Assembly: GCA_018400545.1 (NCBI GenBank)
Contig: JAGYLT010000113.1
Location: 1 to 7,262, forward strand
Reading direction: 5' to 3'
DNA: 7,262 nucleotides
Source of the DNA: Bacteroidales bacterium
GTDB taxonomy: Bacteria; Bacteroidota; Bacteroidia; Bacteroidales; 4484-276
In this document: piece after piece, positions 6,494 through 7,262 of the stretch
Position numbering within the stretch: position 1 is the stretch's first letter
Layout of the letters: the number at the start of each line of letters is the position of its first letter
Notes under the pieces: model-generated
What the model saw: only the letters and a program-made list of their open reading frames with translations
Databases searched by the model: none
Told to the model about the DNA's origin: nothing
Program-made: the position numbers and the translations under genes

Positions 6494-7262
6494 ATGAATA
6501 AATACCTCAAAGCCCTCTTTGTACTACTGGCGGTTGTTGCCGGATATTTTCTTGTACTTCAATTATTTCCCAAAAATGCCGGCCGGTATCCATTTTTTGT
6601 CATTCTTCTGGCCGGCGATTATTATTTGTGGTCTTCTGTAAAAACCTGGATCAAGAGCCGCAAAAGAATTCCTTCCATAATTTACACAGTCCTTTACTGG
6701 CTTCCTTTTGCGTTATTGGTTATATCATCTCTGATATTATTTCGGTTTTCCGACAGGGTGTGGAATGAAAATGTGCGCATCTACATTTTCGGTTTCATCT
6801 TCGCTGCTTATGCTTCGAAACTTTTCCCCATCATTTTCCTGCTTTTGGCCGATGTTTTCAGGCTTTTTAGATTGTTTCACGCCAAAGTTTTAAAAGTTTC
6901 AAAAAATGTTCAGGAAATTGAGCCATCTGAAAATAGTAAAATCAGCCGTTCGAAGTTCCTTCAGCAAATGGGATTGATTACAGGTGGGGTTTTATTCAGC
7001 GGCTTGTTGTTGGGAATGCTCAAGTGGGCTTTCGATTTCAAAATTCACAAACACCTGGTAAAAATTAAAAATCTGCCGCTGGCTTTCAATAACCTGAGAA
7101 TTGTGCAAATTTCGGATATGCACCTCGGTGGATGGACTTCAAAATCGGCGCTCGTTGAGGTGGTGAACCGGATTAATGATTTGAAACCGGATTTGATATT
7201 TTTTACCGGCGACCTGGTGAATAATAAAACCGACGAGGCTTTTCCTTTCGAAGAAATCCTTT
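6494..7262 (+). CDS. Membrane-bound metallophosphoesterase (YkuE/YaeI-like), partial
   Basis: The first 256 codons of a gene cut by the window end. The N-terminus is hydrophobic, with membrane segments at about 5-24, 32-47, 61-84 and 96-122. A basic and polar loop follows, then another hydrophobic segment at about 157-177. The calcineurin-like phosphoesterase domain starts near residue 200: IVQISDMHLG supplies metal ligands D208 and H210, and DLIFFTGDLVNN supplies D240 and N243. The later His motifs lie beyond the window. Relatives with this layout include YkuE- and YaeI-type enzymes; YaeI acts on UDP-2,3-diacylglucosamine, but the substrate here is unknown. ISRSKFLQQMG before the last membrane segment resembles a degraded twin-arginine motif. 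The start ATG overlaps the stop of a 14-codon mini-ORF (6453-6497). Confidence 0.88.
   Translation, partial: MNKYLKALFVLLAVVAGYFLVLQLFPKNAGRYPFFVILLAGDYYLWSSVKTWIKSRKRIPSIIYTVLYWLPFALLVISSLILFRFSDRVWNENVRIYIFGFIFAAYASKLFPIIFLLLADVFRLFRLFHAKVLKVSKNVQEIEPSENSKISRSKFLQQMGLITGGVLFSGLLLGMLKWAFDFKIHKHLVKIKNLPLAFNNLRIVQISDMHLGGWTSKSALVEVVNRINDLKPDLIFFTGDLVNNKTDEAFPFEEIL

Noticed and set aside
1..7262. CRISPR arrays, tRNA or rRNA genes, SusC/SusD pair, defence system
   Set aside because: No regularly spaced repeats, cloverleaf or rRNA sequence, TonB-dependent receptor or recognisable defence gene was seen on either strand; the Uma2 remnant alone does not make a system.

Overview
The window looks like part of a Bacteroidota chromosome, probably an environmental Bacteroidia-type genome. 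The evidence is a type IX secretion (T9SS) C-terminal sorting domain, a promoter matching the phylum's TTG-N19-TAnnTTTG pattern, A-rich leaders without Shine-Dalgarno sequences, and moderate to low G+C. No marker in the window allows a narrower placement.

Layout. Bases 17-52 hold an intrinsic terminator for a + strand gene upstream of the window. It is followed by a small + strand gene for a four-cysteine C_GCAxxG_C_C-family putative redox protein (68-508). A minus-strand terminator (514-549) lies between this gene and a long minus-strand operon. The operon, read right to left, has a promoter at 5829-5860, a small secreted protein with a T9SS sorting domain (5011-5757), and after 37 bp a 1459-residue secreted modular glycoside hydrolase (594-4973). 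An AT-rich spacer with palindromes (about 5861-6147) follows, then a 5'-truncated Uma2-family nuclease remnant (6148-6402). Last is the start of a membrane-bound metallophosphoesterase (6494 to the window end).

How the genes may work together. The minus-strand pair is the main content. The large protein carries five copies of a discoidin/F5-8C-like module, two fibronectin type III domains and one (beta/alpha)8-type hydrolase domain with two candidate catalytic glutamates (E998 and E1128), but no recognisable T9SS sorting domain. Its partner has a jelly-roll-like domain that resembles carbohydrate-binding folds, and it does have the sorting domain. Together they look like a polysaccharide-binding and polysaccharide-degrading extracellular system. 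The substrate cannot be read from the sequence, and no SusC/SusD pair is present in the window. The flanking genes show no visible functional link to this operon.
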